This document shows positions 8,596 through 21,469 of a DNA stretch of 64,000 bases, piece after piece. The position numbers and the translations under genes were made by a program. How positions within the stretch are numbered: the first letter of the stretch is position 1; each line of letters opens with the position of its first letter. Under the pieces are notes generated by a model. That model made no database searches, was not told the origin of the DNA, and saw only the letters and a list, made by a program, of their open reading frames with translations. Source of the stretch: Stenotrophomonas sp. HITSZ_GD (GTDB lineage Bacteria; Pseudomonadota; Gammaproteobacteria; Xanthomonadales; Xanthomonadaceae); assembly GCF_029543105.1 (NCBI RefSeq), contig NZ_JARQXB010000004.1:248001-312000 (forward strand), given 5' to 3'.

Positions 8596-10047
8596 TTACG
8601 GCGCGCTGTCGGCGACCGGCGACGGCGGCTGCGCCGGCACTTCGGCCGGCACCGCTACTTCCTCCGGATGCGGCTTGGCGTGCGGGCTCAGCATGTGGGC
8701 CTTGCGCCAGCCGCCCCAGCGGTAATAGGCCAGCGACATCGCCATCGCGCAGGCGGCGCTGATCGGGAAACTCCACCAGATCGCGTCGGCCCCGAGCGTG
8801 GGCATCAGCAGCTTGGCGAACGGCACGCGGATGCCCCACAGCGACAGGCCCAGGATCACCAGCGGCGGAATCACCGCGCCAGTCGAACGCACCACGCCGG
8901 AAACCACGAAGGTCACGCCAAACAGCAGGAACGACCAGATCGACAGGTGGTTCAGGTGCCGCGCGATCTCCAGCGCCGCGCCATCAGCCGGCAGGAACAG
9001 CGCCAGCGTCCAGCGGTCGAGCAGGATCAGCGGCACGATCAGCACGCCGGTCATCAGGAAGTTGATCGCCACGCCGTTGCGCGCCGTGGCATCCACGCGA
9101 TCCCAGCGCCCGGCGCCCACGTTCTGCGCGGCCATCGACGAGCACGCCGCGCCGATCGCCATCGCCGGCATCTGCACGTAGGTCCACAGCTGCATCGCCG
9201 CGCCGTAGGCGGCCGCGGTGTCGGTGCCGAAGCCGTTGACCATGGTCATCATCGCGATCATCGCCAGCGAGATCAGCACCATCTGCAGGCCCATCGGCAC
9301 GCCCTTGACGATGAGCGCGCGCAGGATGTCGCCCTCGATGCGGAACATCGCCATGTCGTGCCGGCCCAGCCACAGCACGTGGCGCTTGTGGCGCATGTAC
9401 AGCAGCAGGCCGCTCAGCGCGATGGCCTGCGCGCACAGCGTGGCCCAGGCCGCGCCGGCGATGCCCAGCTTCGGCGCCGGGCCCAGGCCGAAGATCAGCA
9501 CCGGGTTGAGCGCGATGTCGAGCAGCACCGACAGCAGCAGGAAGCGGAACGGGGTGCGCGAATCGCCCGCGCCGCGCAGCGCCGCCGACAGGAAGGCGAA
9601 CATGTACAGCAGCGGCATCGCCAGGAAGATCACCCGCAGGTATGCCTCGGCGAGCGGCAGCGCATCGGCCGGCGTGCCCATCGCCTGCAGCATGCGGCCG
9701 GACAGCCACCAGCCGACCGCGGCGATCAGCACCGACAGCCCGAAGAAGAACGTCGCGCTGGTGCCCATCACCCGCCGCGCCTGGTGCGTATCACCGGCGC
9801 CGATGGCCTGCGCGATGAGGATCGTGGCGGCCATGCCGATCCCGAACACCGAGCCGATCAGGAAGAACATGATGTTGTTGGCGTTCGCCGCGGCGGTCAG
9901 CGCCGATTCGCCGAGGAATCGGCCGATCCATACCGCGTTGACCGAACCATTCAGCGACTGTGCCATGTTGCCGGCGAGGATCGGCAGCGCGAACAGCAGC
10001 AGGTTGCGCCCGATGGGGCCTTCGGTGAGCTGGGTGGGCTTGGCCAT
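8596..10047 (-). CDS. MATE family efflux transporter
   Basis: This is a 483-residue, twelve-helix inner-membrane exporter of the MATE family, which uses Na+ or H+ gradients to expel drugs and cationic toxins. LLLFALPILAGNMAQSLNGSVNAVWIGRFLG at the N-terminus (read in pieces), ALRGAGDSRTPF and the internally repeated two-half structure (second half from about residue 235) fit the family. The start at 10047 (MAKPTQLTEGPIGRNLL) is preferred over an upstream ATG that adds an Arg/Pro-rich stretch. The C-terminus carries a Pro/Glu/Val-rich cytoplasmic tail. It stands alone, convergent with rplS and divergent from the lipoprotein gene. The substrate is unknown. Confidence 0.92.
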   Translation of the reverse strand: MAKPTQLTEGPIGRNLLLFALPILAGNMAQSLNGSVNAVWIGRFLGESALTAAANANNIMFFLIGSVFGIGMAATILIAQAIGAGDTHQARRVMGTSATFFFGLSVLIAAVGWWLSGRMLQAMGTPADALPLAEAYLRVIFLAMPLLYMFAFLSAALRGAGDSRTPFRFLLLSVLLDIALNPVLIFGLGPAPKLGIAGAAWATLCAQAIALSGLLLYMRHKRHVLWLGRHDMAMFRIEGDILRALIVKGVPMGLQMVLISLAMIAMMTMVNGFGTDTAAAYGAAMQLWTYVQMPAMAIGAACSSMAAQNVGAGRWDRVDATARNGVAINFLMTGVLIVPLILLDRWTLALFLPADGAALEIARHLNHLSIWSFLLFGVTFVVSGVVRSTGAVIPPLVILGLSLWGIRVPFAKLLMPTLGADAIWWSFPISAACAMAMSLAYYRWGGWRKAHMLSPHAKPHPEEVAVPAEVPAQPPSPVADSAP

Positions 10048-10205
10048 GCGCGCGGGATGCCGTGGGAAACGGCGCACACTACCATCGGCCCGCCGCCGCG
10101 CGCAGGGTGGCCGATGGCACTAGGGCAACACACGGCGGGGACTTACACTGTAGGCCAGCCTGGAAGCATGACCGCAGGCACTGTGGCCTGCCGCGGGGCG
10201 CGCCC

Positions 10206-10211
10206 TAAGAT
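10206..10211 (+). promoter_or_regulatory. -10 box TAAGAT for lipoprotein-hslR
   Basis: TAAGAT in CCCTAAGATCGGCCC lies 45 bases before the lipoprotein ATG. A strong GAGGAGG Shine-Dalgarno is at 10243-10249. Confidence 0.4.
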
Positions 10212-10256
10212 CGGCCCGACGCCGCACGCGCGGCCCATCGGACGAGGAGGTAGCAG

Positions 10257-10517
10257 ATGCGCAAGGGTTGGATGTGGAGTGCGATGGCGGCAGGCCTGCT
10301 GCTGGCGGGTTGCGCCAGCGACAATGGCTTGCAGGGCGACTCGATCGGCGCGCGTCGTCCCGAGTGCCTGGTGGGCGGCGACCCGGTGGCTACGGCGCGC
10401 GACGCCGGCAGCAGCGCCCGCGACCGCGACTGCGGCACCGACCGCAGCCTGCGCTGGTCGACCGAACAGAACGGCAAGGATTCCATGAAGGTGGATTTCG
10501 GCAAGAAGAATGACTGA
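10257..10517 (+). CDS. small predicted lipoprotein
   Basis: This is an 86-residue protein with a lipoprotein signal: the charged start MRKGW, a hydrophobic core and lipobox LLAGC with Cys19. Asp at +3 (CASD) is not the +2 Asp retention signal, so sorting to the outer membrane is possible. The mature part is short, charged and Gly/Asp/Arg-rich, with two further Cys (PECLVGG, DRDCGTD) that could form a disulfide. Function unknown. Its last 8 bases overlap hslR, so the two are translationally coupled. Confidence 0.75.
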   Translation: MRKGWMWSAMAAGLLLAGCASDNGLQGDSIGARRPECLVGGDPVATARDAGSSARDRDCGTDRSLRWSTEQNGKDSMKVDFGKKND

Positions 10518-10917
10518 AACGGCAGTTCCCCTCGAAGGCGTGCGCCTGGACATCTGGCTGTGGGCGGCGCGGTTCTACAAGACCCGCAGCCTGGCCAAGC
10601 AGGCGGTGGATACGGGCAAGGTCGATGTCGACGGGCAGCGGCCGAAGCCTTCGCGCAGCGTGCGTCCCGGGCAGTGGCTGCGCGTGGCGCGCGGCGAGGA
10701 AGTGTTCGAGGTGCAGGTGCTGGGGCTGAGCGAGCAGCGTGGCCCGGCCCCGGTCGCGCAGGCGCTGTATGCCGAGAGCGAGGCCTCGCGGCAGCGACGC
10801 GCCGAACAACGTGCCCAGTGGCTGGCGCGCCGCGATGGCTACCAGGCGCCGGAACACCGCCCGGACAAGCGCGCGCGGCGGTTGATCCGCGCGCTGGGCG
10901 ATATCGACGCGCTGTGA
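10510..10917 (+). CDS. hslR: S4-domain RNA-binding protein, Hsp15-like
   Basis: This is a 135-residue protein with one S4 RNA-binding domain (VRLDIWLWAARFYKTRSLAKQAVDTGKV region, residues 9-75) and a basic, Arg/Gln-rich C-terminal tail. In E. coli, Hsp15 binds stalled 50S subunits carrying nascent peptidyl-tRNA and aids their recycling. The length matches. The start ATG at 10510 overlaps the end of the lipoprotein gene. A strong hairpin terminator follows. Confidence 0.9.
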   Translation: MTETAVPLEGVRLDIWLWAARFYKTRSLAKQAVDTGKVDVDGQRPKPSRSVRPGQWLRVARGEEVFEVQVLGLSEQRGPAPVAQALYAESEASRQRRAEQRAQWLARRDGYQAPEHRPDKRARRLIRALGDIDAL

Positions 10918-10927
10918 TCGCCTGATA

Positions 10928-10963
10928 CGCGAACGCCCCGGCCTGGCCGGGGCGTTCGCGTTT
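10928..10963. terminator. bidirectional terminator between hslR and katG
   Basis: A perfect 14-bp stem (10928-10941 with 10947-10960) with a 5-base loop is followed by TTT on the + strand. It sits between two converging genes and can stop both; the T-tract is short. Confidence 0.75.
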
Positions 10964-10978
10964 GCAACGGGCGGAGGC

Positions 10979-13258
<2,280 letters not shown>

Positions 13259-13353
13259 TCATCCGATCGTTCCCGGATCGGATACCTGGGGCTTGGACGT
13301 GGATGCCGAAGGTTTCGGCCGAAGCGAGCGCTCCTCCTCACGTGTCGGGAGAG

Positions 13354-13382
13354 ACGATAAGCGGCACCGATCCGCAGGTGAA
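13354..13382 (-). promoter_or_regulatory. candidate katG promoter
   Basis: On the minus strand, TTCACC (-35, 13382-13377) and TATCGT (-10, 13359-13354) are spaced by 17 bases, leaving a leader of roughly 120 bases before katG. It is placed just downstream of an OxyR-like half-site. Confidence 0.4.
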
Positions 13383-13404
13383 TTCGAACGATCCGAACGC
13401 GCTG

Positions 13405-13419
13405 ATAGCCGGCAGCTAT
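13405..13419. promoter_or_regulatory. OxyR-like half-site ATAG-N7-CTAT
   Basis: ATAG, seven bases, CTAT: all eight core bases of one OxyR half-operator. It lies about 180 bases upstream of katG and about 20 bases upstream of the candidate -35. A second in-phase half-site is not recognisable on either side. Confidence 0.4.
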
Positions 13420-13460
13420 GGTGCGATGCGGCAACAGGGACGCATCGCCCCTGCGCGATG

Positions 13461-14084
13461 TCAGCGCGAGTTGCCGAACAGGCCGCTGCCCAGCTTGAGC
13501 AGATCGCCGACGCCGAGCTGGCCGTCGCCATCCTGGTCGAGCACGCTGCCAAGCAGGCCGGACAGGCCGGGTTCGGCGCGTGCTTGCCGGTGTTCGTCGC
13601 CGAGCGCCTGGCTGAGCTGCGCGGCATTGCCGGCACCGCCGCCGAGGAAGCGCTGGGCCAGGAAGGACAGCACGATCGGCGCCAGGATCTGCAGCAGCTG
13701 GCTGGAGCGGCCGCTGTCCAGTCCGGTGGCCTGGCCGAGGCCCTGGGCGGCCTGGGGCGTATTGCCGCCGAAGATGTGGCCGAGGATGCCCGCGCCGTCG
13801 GTCTGCGCGCCGCCGCTGCCGCCGCCGAGCACCGCGCCGAGCAGGCCGCCCAAGTCGAGCCCGCCCTGTGGCGGGGCGTGGTCACGCTGCAGCGCGCCCA
13901 GCAACGCATCGGCGCCTTCGGGCTGCTGCGCGTTGCGGCCGAGCGCGCCCATCAGCAGCGGCAGGGCGGTGGCCACCGCGGACTGGGCTTGCGCGGGCTG
14001 CAAACCGAGCTGCGAAGCGATCTGTTCGATACCTCCTCCCTGCAGTTGCTGGAGGAGGTTGTGGGCGAGCGGCGTGGTGCTCAT
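13461..14084 (-). CDS. DUF937 family protein with a C-terminal EF-hand-like loop
   Basis: This is a 207-residue protein. MSTTPLAHNLLQQLQGGGIEQIASQLG and ALPLLMGALGRNA match DUF937 (YidB-like). The middle is Gly-rich (GGLLGAVLGGGSGG, GILGHIFGGNTP). Near the C-terminus, DQDGDGQLGVGD (residues 183-194) is a perfect 12-residue EF-hand/dockerin calcium loop, with D183, D185, D187, G188, L190 and D194. There is no signal peptide. The function of DUF937 is unknown; calcium binding is inference from the motif. The gene lies between katG and the second catalase, all on the minus strand, but the 235-base gap to katG suggests separate transcription. Confidence 0.8.
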   Translation of the reverse strand: MSTTPLAHNLLQQLQGGGIEQIASQLGLQPAQAQSAVATALPLLMGALGRNAQQPEGADALLGALQRDHAPPQGGLDLGGLLGAVLGGGSGGAQTDGAGILGHIFGGNTPQAAQGLGQATGLDSGRSSQLLQILAPIVLSFLAQRFLGGGAGNAAQLSQALGDEHRQARAEPGLSGLLGSVLDQDGDGQLGVGDLLKLGSGLFGNSR

Positions 14085-14149
14085 GGCGGCGTCCTGGCGA
14101 AGCGGGGTGGCGGGCCACCGAGGCTAGCAGAGGCACATTACCCCGGCGT

Positions 14150-15655
14150 CTACGAAACTGCGTCGTCCGTGGCGTGCTTGGCCGGGGCGCGCAGGCCGAG
14201 CGCCCGCGCCACGCCGGCACCATACGCCGGGTCGGCGCGCTCGCAGTGGGCGACATGGCGGCGCTGGACGAACTCGGGCGCGGCGCCCAGCGCCCGCGCG
14301 GTGTTGTCGAACAGGACCTGCCGCTGCGCATCGGACATCAGCCGGAACAGGTCGCCCGGCTGCGTGTACCAGTCGTCGTCGTCCTGGCGGAAATCCCAGT
14401 AGTCGCCCCCGCCGGCGTCGATGGCGATGGGCGGCTCGCGATACGCCGGCTGGTCCGGCCAGGCGCCCTCGCTGTTGGGCGTGTAATGCACGCGGCCGCC
14501 GTAGTTGCCGTCCACGCGCATCGCGCCGTCGCGGTGGTTGCTGTGCACGGGGCAGCGCGCCGCGTTCACCGGTACCTGGTGGTGGTTCACGCCCAGCCGA
14601 TAACGTTGCGCGTCCGAATAGGCGAACATCCGTGCCTGCAGCATCTTGTCCGGCGAGATGCCAATGCCCGGCACCAGGTTGTTCGGCGCCATCGCGCACT
14701 GCTCTACATCGGCGAAGTAGTTGTCCGGGTTGCGGTTCAGTTCCAGCTCGCCCACTTCGACCAGCGGGTAGTCGGCGTGCGGCCACACCTTGGTCAGGTC
14801 GAACGGGTGGTAGGGCACGGTCTGCGCATCGGCTTCGGGCATGAGCTGCACGTACAGCGTCCAGCGCGGGAATTCGCCGCGCTCGATGGCCTCGAACAGG
14901 TCGCGCTGGAAGCTGTCGCGGTCTTGCCCGATCACCGCCGCCGCCTCGGCGTCGCTGAGGTGGCGGATGCCCTGCTGCGTGCGCCAGTGGAACTTCACCC
15001 AGCAGCGCCCGCCGTGGGCATCCACCAGGCTGTAGGTATGCGAGCCGAAGCCATGCATGTGGCGGTAGCCGGCGGGAATGCCGCGTTCGCTCATCACGAT
15101 GGTGATCTGGTGCAGCGCCTCGGGCAGCAGGGTCCAGAAGTCCCAGTTGTGCGCGGGCGAACGCAGGTGGCTGCGGGGATCGCGCTTGACCGCCTTGTTG
15201 AGGTCGGCGAACTTGCGCGGGTCGCGCACGAAGAACACCGGCGTGTTGTTGCCCACCAGGTCCCAGTTGCCTTCCTCGGTGTAGAACTTCACCGCGAAGC
15301 CGTGGATGTCGCGCTCGCCGTCGGCCGCGCCGCGCTCGCCCGCCACGGAGGAGAAGCGCACGAACACCTCCGTGCGCTTGCCTGCCTCGCAGAACAGCTT
15401 GGCGCGGGTATGCGCCGACAGGTCGCGGGTGACGGTGAAATGCCCGAACGCTCCCGAGCCCTTGGCGTGCATGCGCCGCTCGGGGATGACCTCGCGGTTG
15501 AGGTGGGCCAGTCGCTCAATCAGCCACACGTCCTGCATCAGCAGCGGGCCGCGCGGGCCCGCGGTCAGGCTGTTCTCGTTGTCGACGACCGGTGCGCCGA
15601 AGGCCGTGGTCAGCGGGCAGTGCGCGGCCGCGTGGCCGGAAGCGGGCTTGCTCAT
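14150..15655 (-). CDS. monofunctional heme catalase
   Basis: This is a 501-residue clade-type small-subunit catalase converting H2O2 to water and O2. The distal His63 ([11 protein letters not shown]), Asn136 ([11 protein letters not shown]) and the proximal heme-ligand Tyr in [14 protein letters not shown] are all present. The length matches small-subunit catalases (about 480-510) rather than large KatE/HPII. There is no signal peptide, so it is cytoplasmic. It is the second peroxide scavenger within 5 kb. The start at 15655 gives [22 protein letters not shown], typical of the family. Confidence 0.96.
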   Translation of the reverse strand: MSKPASGHAAAHCPLTTAFGAPVVDNENSLTAGPRGPLLMQDVWLIERLAHLNREVIPERRMHAKGSGAFGHFTVTRDLSAHTRAKLFCEAGKRTEVFVRFSSVAGERGAADGERDIHGFAVKFYTEEGNWDLVGNNTPVFFVRDPRKFADLNKAVKRDPRSHLRSPAHNWDFWTLLPEALHQITIVMSERGIPAGYRHMHGFGSHTYSLVDAHGGRCWVKFHWRTQQGIRHLSDAEAAAVIGQDRDSFQRDLFEAIERGEFPRWTLYVQLMPEADAQTVPYHPFDLTKVWPHADYPLVEVGELELNRNPDNYFADVEQCAMAPNNLVPGIGISPDKMLQARMFAYSDAQRYRLGVNHHQVPVNAARCPVHSNHRDGAMRVDGNYGGRVHYTPNSEGAWPDQPAYREPPIAIDAGGGDYWDFRQDDDDWYTQPGDLFRLMSDAQRQVLFDNTARALGAAPEFVQRRHVAHCERADPAYGAGVARALGLRAPAKHATDDAVS

Positions 15656-15663
15656 CGGGGTGT

Positions 15664-15685
15664 CCTGCAGAAAAGAGTCTGCAGG
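15664..15685. promoter_or_regulatory. inverted repeat upstream of the catalase
   Basis: A perfect 8-bp inverted repeat, CCTGCAGA / TCTGCAGG, with a 6-base spacer, ends 8 bases before the catalase start codon, so it covers the ribosome-binding region. It may be an operator or an mRNA hairpin. The factor is unknown. Confidence 0.3.
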
Positions 15686-15775
15686 CTACGGCGATGCGCG
15701 GGGCCGGGAAATCGAATCCCGGCATGACTTCGATGGAAAAAACGGATCGGTACGATCTTTCGCAGGCATCGCGCG

Positions 15776-15796
15776 CCGCGCGCGGCCTACGCGCGG
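15776..15796 (-). terminator. hairpin immediately after mutS
   Basis: A 7-bp stem, CCGCGCG / CGCGCGG, with a 7-base loop lies 1 base past the mutS stop. There is no T-tract, so this is a weak candidate. Confidence 0.3.
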
Positions 15797-15797
15797 A

Positions 15798-18386
<2,589 letters not shown>

Positions 18387-18474
18387 GGAACCTGCTGCGG
18401 GGAACGGCGCGGCGCGCGGCCAGCGAGCAGGCAAGTGTAGTGGATGCGCCCCCTGCCGACCCGCCGCGACGGTC

Positions 18475-19839
18475 TCAGCCGCGGCCCAAACGGCGCAGTG
18501 GCGGGAAGGCGCGCTGTAGGCAATCCATGCGCTCGCAGGTCAGGCAACCCGGGCCGATCGGCACCGCGCTGCCGCCCTGCAGGTCCAGGCCGCGCGAGTA
18601 CACCAGCCGGTCGGCGTGGCGCAGGTCGCAGCCCAGCGCCAGCGCGAAGGTCTTGCGCGGCTGGCCGAAGCCCGGCGGCCCGCTGCTGACCTGCCGCGCC
18701 AGCCAGAAATGCTGCCGCCCGTCGGGCATGCGCGCGACCTGGGTGAGAATGCGCCCGGGCTGGTTGAACGCCTCGTACACGATCCACAAGGGGCAGGTGC
18801 CGCCGACCTGCGAGAAGTGGAAATCGGTGGAGGAATGCCGCTTGGAGACATTGCCCGCGCGGTCCACGCGCATGAAGAACACCGGCAGCCCCGGCGCGTT
18901 GCGCCGCTGCAGCGTGCTCAGGCGATGGCACACCGCCTCGAAGCCGACCGCGAAGCGCTGCGCCAGCCATTCGATGTCGTAGTGGCTGTCCTCGGCGCTG
19001 CGCAGGAACTCGCCGTAGGGCATGACCAGCGCGCCGGCGTAGTAGTTGGAGAAGCCGATGCGCGCCAGCGCCATGCGCTCGGCATCGTCGAAGCCGGCCT
19101 GGGCGATCAGCAGGTCGATCAGCGTGCCGTGTTCCAGCAGCGCCAGCTGCGCAGCCATCTGGAACGCCTGCTGCCCCGGCTTGAGCCACCCCGGCAGCCA
19201 CAGCGTGCGGGTGGCCATGTCGTACAGGCGCTTGTCGCCGGCCTGGCCGTCCAGCCGCACGCGCAGCCCGTGGCGGTCGGCGAGCAGCTGGCGCAGGCGC
19301 GGGGCGAGGGTGTCCGGCGTGAGTCCGTGTTCGGCGTAGAGCGCTTCGGCGCGCTCGTCCAGTTCGGGGATGTAGTTGCGCTCGCGGTTGAAGTGGTCGC
19401 GCACGTGGTCGCCCGGCGAGAGCAACGGCGCGGCGCCATGGCCGCTGCCCAGCTGCATTTCCAGTGCGGCGGCACGCTCCTGCAGGTGGCGGTGCTCGCG
19501 GTGCAGGTCGAGCAGGGCATGGGCGACCTGCGGCAGGTTGCCGGCCAGGGCGCGCAGCTCGGCCGGGCTGACGGCGGTATGGCCGAGCGCGCGCATGGTG
19601 TCCTCCAGCGGGTCGACCAGCGCGGCGGGGTCGTCGCGGTCGAACAGCCCGGCCAGCTCGCCCAGCGCGTCCTTCAGCCGCTGCTGCACCGCCAGGGTCA
19701 GCGGGCGCTGGTTGCGCTCGATCTGGTTCAGGTAGCTCGGCGACAAGCCGAGCCGCCTGGCCAGCTCGGCCTGGGTCAGGCCGTGGCGCTGGCGCAGGCG
19801 CTGCAGGCGCAGGCCCAGCTGGCGTTGGGAGACAGGCAT
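18475..19839 (-). CDS. XRE-family short-chain acyl-CoA regulator (PrpR/RamB/ScfR-like)
   Basis: This is a 454-residue regulator. Residues 1-65 form an XRE helix-turn-helix ([23 protein letters not shown]). The middle resembles the ImmA/IrrE peptidase-like fold ([37 protein letters not shown]) but with no HExxH zinc site. The C-terminal region ([39 protein letters not shown]) is the short-chain fatty acyl regulator domain of PrpR and RamB. The last 25 residues hold C432, C435 and C440; M. tuberculosis PrpR is known to hold a 4Fe-4S cluster, so one is plausible here. It is divergent from the valine operon, with matching operators at both promoters, so it probably regulates itself and mmsA onward. 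Confidence 0.85.
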   Translation of the reverse strand: MPVSQRQLGLRLQRLRQRHGLTQAELARRLGLSPSYLNQIERNQRPLTLAVQQRLKDALGELAGLFDRDDPAALVDPLEDTMRALGHTAVSPAELRALAGNLPQVAHALLDLHREHRHLQERAAALEMQLGSGHGAAPLLSPGDHVRDHFNRERNYIPELDERAEALYAEHGLTPDTLAPRLRQLLADRHGLRVRLDGQAGDKRLYDMATRTLWLPGWLKPGQQAFQMAAQLALLEHGTLIDLLIAQAGFDDAERMALARIGFSNYYAGALVMPYGEFLRSAEDSHYDIEWLAQRFAVGFEAVCHRLSTLQRRNAPGLPVFFMRVDRAGNVSKRHSSTDFHFSQVGGTCPLWIVYEAFNQPGRILTQVARMPDGRQHFWLARQVSSGPPGFGQPRKTFALALGCDLRHADRLVYSRGLDLQGGSAVPIGPGCLTCERMDCLQRAFPPLRRLGRG

Positions 19840-19840
19840 A

Positions 19841-19856
19841 TTCGCAGGATTCGCAA
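19841..19856. promoter_or_regulatory. tandem operator TTCGCA-N3-TTCGCAA, regulator side
   Basis: Two direct repeats (TTCGCA at 19841, TTCGCAA at 19850) have a 9-base period, and a partial third (ATTCGG) follows at 19858. The site starts 2 bases from the regulator start codon, where a Shine-Dalgarno should be, and none is seen. Confidence 0.55.
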
Positions 19857-19914
19857 GATTCGGGCGGCAGCTTAGCGCGATTAACCGCCGGATGGGCTGA
19901 ATCCACGCCCGGCT

Positions 19915-19930
19915 TTGCGAACAATGCGAA
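19915..19930. promoter_or_regulatory. tandem operator TTGCGAA-N3-TGCGAA, mmsA side
   Basis: This is the mirror image of the site at 19841-19856 with the same 9-base period, ending 28 bases before the mmsA ATG. It resembles what I recall of the RamB/PrpR TTTGCAAA-type motif. Confidence 0.55.
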
Positions 19931-19958
19931 GCATTCTTCCGCTGCCCGTGTGAGCCCC

Positions 19959-21464
19959 ATGAGCGAGTCCATTTCCCGCGTCCGCCTGCTGATCGACGGT
20001 GAGTTCGTCGAGTCGGCCTCTTCCGAGTGGAAGGACGTGGTCAACCCCGCCACCCAGGCCGTGCTGGCGAAGGTGCCGTTCTGCACCAGCGCCGAGGTGG
20101 ATGCCGCCGTGGCGGCCGCCAAGGAGGCCTTCAAGACCTGGCGCAAGACCCCGATCGGCACCCGCGCGCGCATCTTCCTGAAGTACCAGCAGTTGATCCG
20201 CGAAAACATGGGCGAGTTGGCCGCGCTGCTCACCGCCGAGCAGGGCAAGACCCTGCCCGACGCCGAGGGCGACGTGTTCCGTGGCCTGGAGGTGGTGGAG
20301 CACGCCGCGGCCATCGGCAACCTGCAGCTCGGCGAGCTGGCCAACAACGTGGCCACCGGCGTGGACACCTACACGCTGATGCAGCCGCTGGGCGTGTGCG
20401 CCGGCATCACCCCGTTCAATTTCCCGGCGATGATTCCGCTGTGGATGTTCCCGATGGCCATCGCCACCGGCAACACGTTCGTGCTCAAGCCCTCCGAGCA
20501 GGACCCGATGGTGACCATGCGCCTGGTGGAACTGGCGCTGGAAGCTGGCATTCCGAAGGGCGTGCTCAACGTCGTGCATGGCGGGCCGGACGTGGTCAAC
20601 GCGATCTGCGACCACCCGGACATCAAGGCGGTCTCGTTCGTGGGCTCGACCAAGGTCGGCACGCACGTCTACCACCGCGCCTCGCTGGCCGGCAAGCGCG
20701 TGCAGTGCATGATGGGCGCCAAGAACCACGCCGTCGTGCTGCCGGACGCGAACAAGGAGCAGACCCTCAACGCGATGGCGGGCGCGGCGTTCGGCGCCGC
20801 CGGCCAGCGCTGCATGGCCGCCTCCACGCTGGTGCTGGTGGGCGAGGCGCGCAGCTGGATTCCCGAACTGGTGGCCAAGGCGAAAACGCTGAAGGTCAAC
20901 GGTGGCACGGAAAGCGGCACCGATGTCGGCCCGCTGATTTCCTGCGCGGCGCGCGAGCGCGTCGAAGGCCTGATCGCCTCGGGCGTCGAGCAGGGTGCCA
21001 AGCTCGAACTGGACGGCCGCAACCCGAACGTCGCCGGCTACGAGAAGGGCAACTTCGTCGGCCCGACGATCTTCTCCGGCGTCAAGCCGGGCATGCGCAT
21101 CTACGACGAGGAAATCTTCGGGCCGGTGCTGGTGATCCTGGAAGCGGAGACGCTCGACGACGCCATCGCGCTGGTCAACGCCAATCCGAACGGCAACGGC
21201 ACGGCGGTGTTCACGCAGTCCGGCGCGGCCGCGCGCAAGTTCCAGGAAGAGATCGACGTCGGCCAGGTCGGCATCAACGTGCCGATCCCGGTGCCGGTGC
21301 CGCTGTTCTCCTTCACCGGTTCGCGCGCCTCCAAGCTGGGTGACCTGGGCCCTTACGGCAAGCAGGTCGTGATGTTCTACACCCAGACCAAGACCGTGAC
21401 CGCGCGCTGGTTCGACGACAGCACGCTCGGCCATGGCGTCAACACCACCATCAACCTGAAGTGA
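19959..21464 (+). CDS. mmsA: methylmalonate-semialdehyde dehydrogenase (CoA-acylating)
   Basis: This is a 501-residue aldehyde dehydrogenase of the MMSDH branch. It converts (S)-methylmalonate semialdehyde plus CoA and NAD+ to propionyl-CoA, the last step of valine degradation. Family marks are [24 protein letters not shown] and the catalytic C285 in [10 protein letters not shown]. The start ATG at 19959 is preferred over a GTG at 19950 because it gives the usual N-terminus. It is the first gene of a five-gene operon; the next start codon lies 6 bases past this stop. Confidence 0.95.
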   Translation: MSESISRVRLLIDGEFVESASSEWKDVVNPATQAVLAKVPFCTSAEVDAAVAAAKEAFKTWRKTPIGTRARIFLKYQQLIRENMGELAALLTAEQGKTLPDAEGDVFRGLEVVEHAAAIGNLQLGELANNVATGVDTYTLMQPLGVCAGITPFNFPAMIPLWMFPMAIATGNTFVLKPSEQDPMVTMRLVELALEAGIPKGVLNVVHGGPDVVNAICDHPDIKAVSFVGSTKVGTHVYHRASLAGKRVQCMMGAKNHAVVLPDANKEQTLNAMAGAAFGAAGQRCMAASTLVLVGEARSWIPELVAKAKTLKVNGGTESGTDVGPLISCAARERVEGLIASGVEQGAKLELDGRNPNVAGYEKGNFVGPTIFSGVKPGMRIYDEEIFGPVLVILEAETLDDAIALVNANPNGNGTAVFTQSGAAARKFQEEIDVGQVGINVPIPVPVPLFSFTGSRASKLGDLGPYGKQVVMFYTQTKTVTARWFDDSTLGHGVNTTINLK

Positions 21465-21469
21465 CCGCC

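Noticed and set aside
8431-10488. A 685-codon + strand frame across the MATE gene and the lipoprotein
   Set aside because: It spans two unrelated genes and is full of QRH/RDG-type low complexity, a shadow of the MATE codons.
13303-13460. Possible small gene in the katG upstream gap
   Set aside because: The + strand frame that opens here (MPKVSAEASAPPHVSG) runs on as an antisense shadow of the DUF937 gene and has no ribosome-binding site; the gap is better explained as the katG control region.
15704-15722. tRNA T-arm-like sequence CCGGGA-AATCGAA-TCCCGG
   Set aside because: The loop is not TTCRANN, there is no acceptor or anticodon arm around it and no CCA, so it is neither a tRNA nor a clear attachment site; just a 6-bp hairpin.
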